A stretch of DNA of 64,000 bases from Daejeonella sp. (GTDB lineage: Bacteria > Bacteroidota > Bacteroidia > Sphingobacteriales > Sphingobacteriaceae), in assembly GCF_030695525.1 (NCBI RefSeq), contig NZ_JAUYSS010000021.1, forward strand, positions 1-64,000, written 5' to 3'. How positions within the stretch are numbered: position 1 is the first letter of the stretch; the number at the start of each line of letters is the position of its first letter. The notes under the pieces are model-generated. The model saw only the letters and a list, made by a program, of their open reading frames with translations. It was not told where the DNA came from and did not search any database. Below, piece after piece: positions 61,204-64,000 of the stretch. The position numbers and the translations under genes were made by a program.

Positions 61204-61559
61204 ATCATTTATTGTATTGTATCGGGATCAGTCTGCTTTCAAGATATTCAAGTATAGAAGCAATTTAATTATTATGTTGGCTAAAACAATACCCCTTGAA
61301 AGGCTTATTGGAGAGTGAAGCGCATAAAATATTAACTGTTATGGAGTGAAAGGAATGTTAAAAAATCAATTAGTATTGACAGACTGTATCCATAATCCTT
61401 TAAAATAAATTTGACCTAATCCACATTGTATTTTGTGACAAGAGGCTGCAATGACAAACCAGCATTAAAAAATTGTAATATTATCCCCCCACTATTGCAG
61501 ATTTCAGTATTTTTTTCGTTTTTTTGTAAAAAATTTCGATACCACTTATACTATTAACA
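61204..61559. other. Spacer between divergent permease and arginine genes
   Basis: AT-rich, about 355 bases. TTGACA at 61376-61381 and TAAATTTG at 61406-61413 are promoter-like pieces facing the arginine genes, though their spacing fits neither known pattern well. A T-rich run (61510-61526) precedes the leader reading frame. No gene seen. Confidence 0.4.
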
Positions 61560-61694
61560 ATGAATAGTTTAAACTACCAGGCCAATACAGGATCATTAAC
61601 CCAAACGGGTTACATGAGGGGTATTGTTTGTAGTAAATTCAGGCCTGAGAAGTTAGTGTTGCGTTTCCGACGACCCTTTATGCCGCGGACTTGA
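61560..61694 (+). CDS. Candidate arginine leader peptide (attenuator)
   Basis: A 44-codon frame (ATG 61560, TGA 61692-61694) with an internal ATG at 61614 that would give 26 residues. The N-terminus is ordinary (MNSLNYQANTGSL) but the C-terminal part is Arg-rich: MRGIVCSKFRPEKLVLRFR, RPFMPRT. Six of the last 26 codons are for Arg (AGG, AGG, CGT, CGA, CGA, CGG), with CGA-CGA in tandem at 61668-61673. A hairpin (ATGCC 61680-61684 with GGCAT 61700-61704) spans its stop codon, and terminator-like structures follow before the arginine genes. The AACAATG start context is typical of this phylum. Confidence 0.5.
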   Translation: MNSLNYQANTGSLTQTGYMRGIVCSKFRPEKLVLRFRRPFMPRT

Positions 61695-61717
61695 ATCTTG
61701 GCATTAAACCCCTTAAA

Positions 61718-61735
61718 CCGGAGCATTCCATCCGG
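61718..61735 (+). promoter_or_regulatory. Leader hairpin with alternative partners
   Basis: CCGGA (61718-61722), eight-base loop, TCCGG (61731-61735). The second arm, as ATCCGG (61730-61735), is also a perfect complement of CCGGAT at 61803-61808, just before a run of seven T. The two pairings exclude one another, as in attenuator switches. Confidence 0.4.
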
Positions 61736-61764
61736 CTGATCAATCAATGATATTATTCACAAAA

Positions 61765-61814
61765 GGAAAGACTAAAAACGTAGTCTTTTTTCCGATTCAA
61801 AACCGGATTTTTTT
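61765..61814 (+). terminator. Tandem terminator-like structures before the arginine genes
   Basis: AAAGACTA (61767-61774), loop AAAACG, TAGTCTTT (61781-61788) running into T and CC, and then CCGGAT (61803-61808) followed by seven T (61808-61814). They end 12 bases before the ATG of the GNAT gene, so they sit within the leader and not after a gene: attenuation is the natural reading. Confidence 0.6.
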
Positions 61815-61825
61815 CTTCAAAATAC

Positions 61826-62551
61826 ATGAAAGAAAACGAGTTTGTTGTTATCCCGGCAACAGAACAACATATTGAATACGCAACACAGATCTGCGATGAG
61901 ATGGCAGAGTCTGCCAAAGCCAGAGGAACAGGAATAGCCAGACGCACCCCTGAGTATATCACGTCAAAAATGCTGGAAGGCAAAGCAGTGATTGCGCTTC
62001 ACAAGGATGGTACCTGGGCCGGTTTCTGTTACATCGAAACCTGGAGTCATGGCACGTTTGTGGCCAATTCAGGTCTTATCGTGAATCCGGGTTACCGTAA
62101 TCGCGGACTTGCACGCTTGATCAAGCGCGCAGTCTTTGACCTTTCCCGCAAAAAATATCCGGAGGCTAAGATCTTTGGACTGACTACCGGATTAGCCGTG
62201 ATGAAAATTAATTCTGAGCTCGGCTACGAACCTGTAACCTACTCAGAACTAACTCAGGATGAGGATTTCTGGAAAGGATGTCAGAGTTGTGTGAACTATG
62301 ATATCCTGAAAAGCAAAGACCGTAAAAATTGTATGTGTACAGCAATGCTTTGGGATCCGGAAGAAAAGGCTAAAGAGATCGAACGCAAAATGAAAGAAGA
62401 AGACGATCGTTTAAAAATTGAGGCTGAGGAGCGTTTGAGTAAGGTTGCCCGCAAACAAACCCTGTTCGAACGTCTTGAAGAAAAATTACGCAATTCATTG
62501 AAAATGATTGCTGCACTAGGTGCATTATTCGTTAAACTTTTACAAAATTAA
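61826..62551 (+). CDS. GNAT N-acetyltransferase of the arginine operon
   Basis: A 241-residue acyltransferase. The GNAT fold is in residues 1-140: VIPATEQHIEYATQICDEMA, IALHKDGTWAGFCYIETW and GLIVNPGYRNRGLARLIKRA, the acyl-CoA pyrophosphate loop. After it comes a Cys-rich segment with KGCQSCVNYD and KNCMCTAMLWDPE, followed by a charged helical tail and a hydrophobic C-terminus. Being directly before argG (zero-base gap) and argC, it probably makes the N-acyl-glutamate that begins arginine synthesis; members of this phylum are known to use N-succinylated intermediates, so the acyl donor may be succinyl-CoA. This is inferred. Confidence 0.8.
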   Translation: MKENEFVVIPATEQHIEYATQICDEMAESAKARGTGIARRTPEYITSKMLEGKAVIALHKDGTWAGFCYIETWSHGTFVANSGLIVNPGYRNRGLARLIKRAVFDLSRKKYPEAKIFGLTTGLAVMKINSELGYEPVTYSELTQDEDFWKGCQSCVNYDILKSKDRKNCMCTAMLWDPEEKAKEIERKMKEEDDRLKIEAEERLSKVARKQTLFERLEEKLRNSLKMIAALGALFVKLLQN

Positions 62552-63745
62552 ATGATGAAGAAGAAGGTTGTTTTAGCATTCAGCGGAGGTTTGGACACTT
62601 CCTTTTGCTGTATTTACTTAACCAAAGACCGTGATCTGGAAGTACATTCTGTGATTGTGAATACCGGTGGTTTTTCTGAGGAAGAGCTGAAGCAGATCGA
62701 GGAGCGTGCTTATGCCCTTGGGGTTACTTCCCATGCAGTTGTTGACGAAACTTTGAACTATTATGAAAGTTGTATCAAATACCTTATTTATGGTAATGTG
62801 CTTAAGAATGCAACTTACCCTCTTTCGGTAAGTGCTGAACGAGTAAGTCAGGCTACTGCAATAGCCAATTACGTCAAATTAATCGGTGCTGATTATGTAG
62901 CTCATGGAAGTACCGGAGCCGGGAATGATCAGGTGCGTTTTGACATGATCTTCAATATAATGATTCCCGGAGTGGAAATTATTACTCCAATCCGTGACCT
63001 GAAATTGAGCCGTGAGGCAGAAATTGAATATTTAAATAATCATGGTGTAGAATATACTGCCGAGAAAGCAAGATATTCAATCAATAAAGGTATTTGGGGT
63101 ACCTCAGTTGGGGGTAAAGAAACCCTGACTTCCAATGAGACTTTACCAGAAGAGGCATGGCCTACACAGGTTACTCAAACCGAGCCGCGTAAACTGGAAC
63201 TTGATTTTGAGCAGGGTGAGCTGATAGGAATTAATGGAGAAAGCTTATCACCGGTTAAAGCCATTCAGAAACTGCAGGAAATTGCACAGCCTTATGGCAT
63301 TGGTAGGGATATTCATGTTGGAGATACTATAATTGGTATCAAGGGTCGTGTTGGTTTTGAAGCTGCGGCACCGATGATCATCATCAAAGCTCACCATACT
63401 TTGGAGAAACATACTTTAACCAAATGGCAACTGAGCTGGAAAGACCAGTTGTCAAGTTTCTACGGCAACTGGCTTCACGAGGGGCAGTTTCACGATCCAA
63501 TCATGCGTAATATTGAAGCGTTTTTAAGCGATACACAGAAAACCGTGAGCGGAAAAGTATTTGTAAAACTTCATCCTTATCGTTTTGAGATCATCGGAAT
63601 TCAATCTGAGAATGATCTGATGTCAAACAAATTCGGAAGCTATGGTGAGATGAATAACTCATGGTCGGGAGAGGATGTAAAAGGCTTTTCAAAAATATTT
63701 GGAAACCAGACCATGATCTGGCATAGGGTACACGATAAAAAGTAA
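62552..63745 (+). CDS. argG: Argininosuccinate synthase
   Basis: Joins citrulline and aspartate using ATP to make argininosuccinate. The PP-loop is VVLAFSGGLDTSFCCIYL; later AERVSQATAIANYVKLIGAD, AHGSTGAGNDQVRFDM (ATP and aspartate site), YSINKGIWGTS and VGDTIIGIKGRVGFEAA fit the family. About 397 residues, the normal size. There are two ATG codons at the start (62552, 62555), and the first touches the stop of the GNAT gene, so the two are translationally coupled. argC follows after four bases. Confidence 0.97.
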   Translation: MMKKKVVLAFSGGLDTSFCCIYLTKDRDLEVHSVIVNTGGFSEEELKQIEERAYALGVTSHAVVDETLNYYESCIKYLIYGNVLKNATYPLSVSAERVSQATAIANYVKLIGADYVAHGSTGAGNDQVRFDMIFNIMIPGVEIITPIRDLKLSREAEIEYLNNHGVEYTAEKARYSINKGIWGTSVGGKETLTSNETLPEEAWPTQVTQTEPRKLELDFEQGELIGINGESLSPVKAIQKLQEIAQPYGIGRDIHVGDTIIGIKGRVGFEAAAPMIIIKAHHTLEKHTLTKWQLSWKDQLSSFYGNWLHEGQFHDPIMRNIEAFLSDTQKTVSGKVFVKLHPYRFEIIGIQSENDLMSNKFGSYGEMNNSWSGEDVKGFSKIFGNQTMIWHRVHDKK

Positions 63746-63749
63746 AACA

Positions 63750-64000
63750 ATGGGAACTATCAGAATAGGAATCGCAGGTGGAGCAGGATATACTGGTGGA
63801 GAATTGCTCAGGATACTGATCAACCATCCTCAGGCAGAAATATGTTGGGTTCATAGCAACAGCAATGCGGGCAAATCGCTTTCTGATGTGCATGCTGATC
63901 TTTTTGGTGACACTAATCTGAAGTTTACAGATACCATTTCCCAGGATATTGATGCGCTTTTTTTATGCGTAGGTCATGGTGATGCCAAAAAGTTTCTGGA
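63750..64000 (+). CDS. argC: N-acetyl-gamma-glutamyl-phosphate reductase (3' end outside window)
   Basis: NADPH-dependent reductase of the third step of arginine synthesis. The visible 83 residues hold the N-terminal Rossmann motif RIGIAGGAGYTGGELLRILI, then NHPQAEICWVHSNSNAGKSL and ALFLCVGHGDAKKF, the typical second strand region with the catalytic loop not yet reached. It starts four bases after argG. In this lineage the acyl group may be succinyl instead of acetyl, so the exact substrate is inferred. Confidence 0.95.
   Translation, partial: MGTIRIGIAGGAGYTGGELLRILINHPQAEICWVHSNSNAGKSLSDVHADLFGDTNLKFTDTISQDIDALFLCVGHGDAKKFL

Noticed and set aside
61560-61825. Known metabolite riboswitch (TPP, SAM, glycine) in the arginine leader
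   Set aside because: None of the conserved core sequences of these classes is seen; the Arg-rich reading frame explains the leader better.

Overview
The window looks like a core chromosomal stretch from a member of the Bacteroidota, most like the Sphingobacteriaceae (Pedobacter and relatives); this is my inference, not a database result. The signs are AT-rich DNA, very weak Shine-Dalgarno sequences with many TTG starts, several good Bacteroidota promoters (TTTG, about 19 bases, TAnnTTTG), many secreted lipoproteins, a DUF4270 protein between a glycogen-synthase-like gene and glmS, an OmpA protein with thrombospondin-type-3 repeats, and S2 and IF2 proteins with the tails usual in this phylum. 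I found no rRNA, tRNA, CRISPR array, phage or insertion sequence.

Layout. 1-10 kb: the end of an rluF-type gene, panD, a Tat-exported M19-type dipeptidase, glmS, a DUF4270 lipoprotein and a half-length glycogen-synthase-like protein, then divergent panC, a flippase-like membrane protein and rfaE2. 10-15.6 kb: acyl-CoA dehydrogenase, a thioredoxin-fold lipoprotein, an M1 aminopeptidase, a holin-IV-like membrane protein and a small lipoprotein. 15.6-20.7 kb: the rimP-nusA-infB operon. 20.7-26.2 kb: a surface-polysaccharide block (FkbM methyltransferase, three glycosyltransferases, an MsbA-like exporter). 26.3-35.5 kb: meaB, pepP, ompA, a 45-residue membrane protein, ridA, a drug/metabolite transporter, recG, an MFS transporter and two PLDc_N-type proteins. 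35.5-42.6 kb, minus strand: an ABC exporter, frr, pyrH, nagA, tsf, rpsB, rpsI, rplM, driven by a strong promoter upstream of rplM.

42.6-46.2 kb is the most accessory-looking part. It holds small or broken genes (a secreted unknown, a serine hydrolase, an NTF2-like pseudogene with an in-frame TGA, a DinB protein), with degenerate 7-bp tandem repeats or palindromes at every junction. 46.2-50.2 kb: an SPFH protein and a deacetylase, polyprenyl-phosphate glycosyltransferase and GT87-like operon. 50.4-54.1 kb: a red-light sensing operon (bacteriophytochrome kinase, heme oxygenase) followed by an RluA-family protein that has lost its catalytic half. 54.5-61.2 kb: a redoxin with two DoxX-like proteins, an amidohydrolase, two SnoaL-like proteins, a beta-barrel porin and an amino-acid permease. 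61.5-64 kb: the start of an arginine operon (GNAT, argG, argC).

The observation I rate highest lies upstream of that arginine operon. A 44-codon reading frame ends in an arginine-rich stretch, including tandem CGA codons, and is followed by short hairpins and terminator-like structures just before the GNAT gene. This is the arrangement expected of ribosome-mediated attenuation. Other points of interest are the 7-bp repeats, a GC-rich hairpin/G-quadruplex between rpsB and tsf, a terminator-like hairpin at the very start of the rimP-nusA-infB transcript, an M19 protein lacking half its metal ligands, and the catalytic-domain-less RluA relative in the phytochrome operon.
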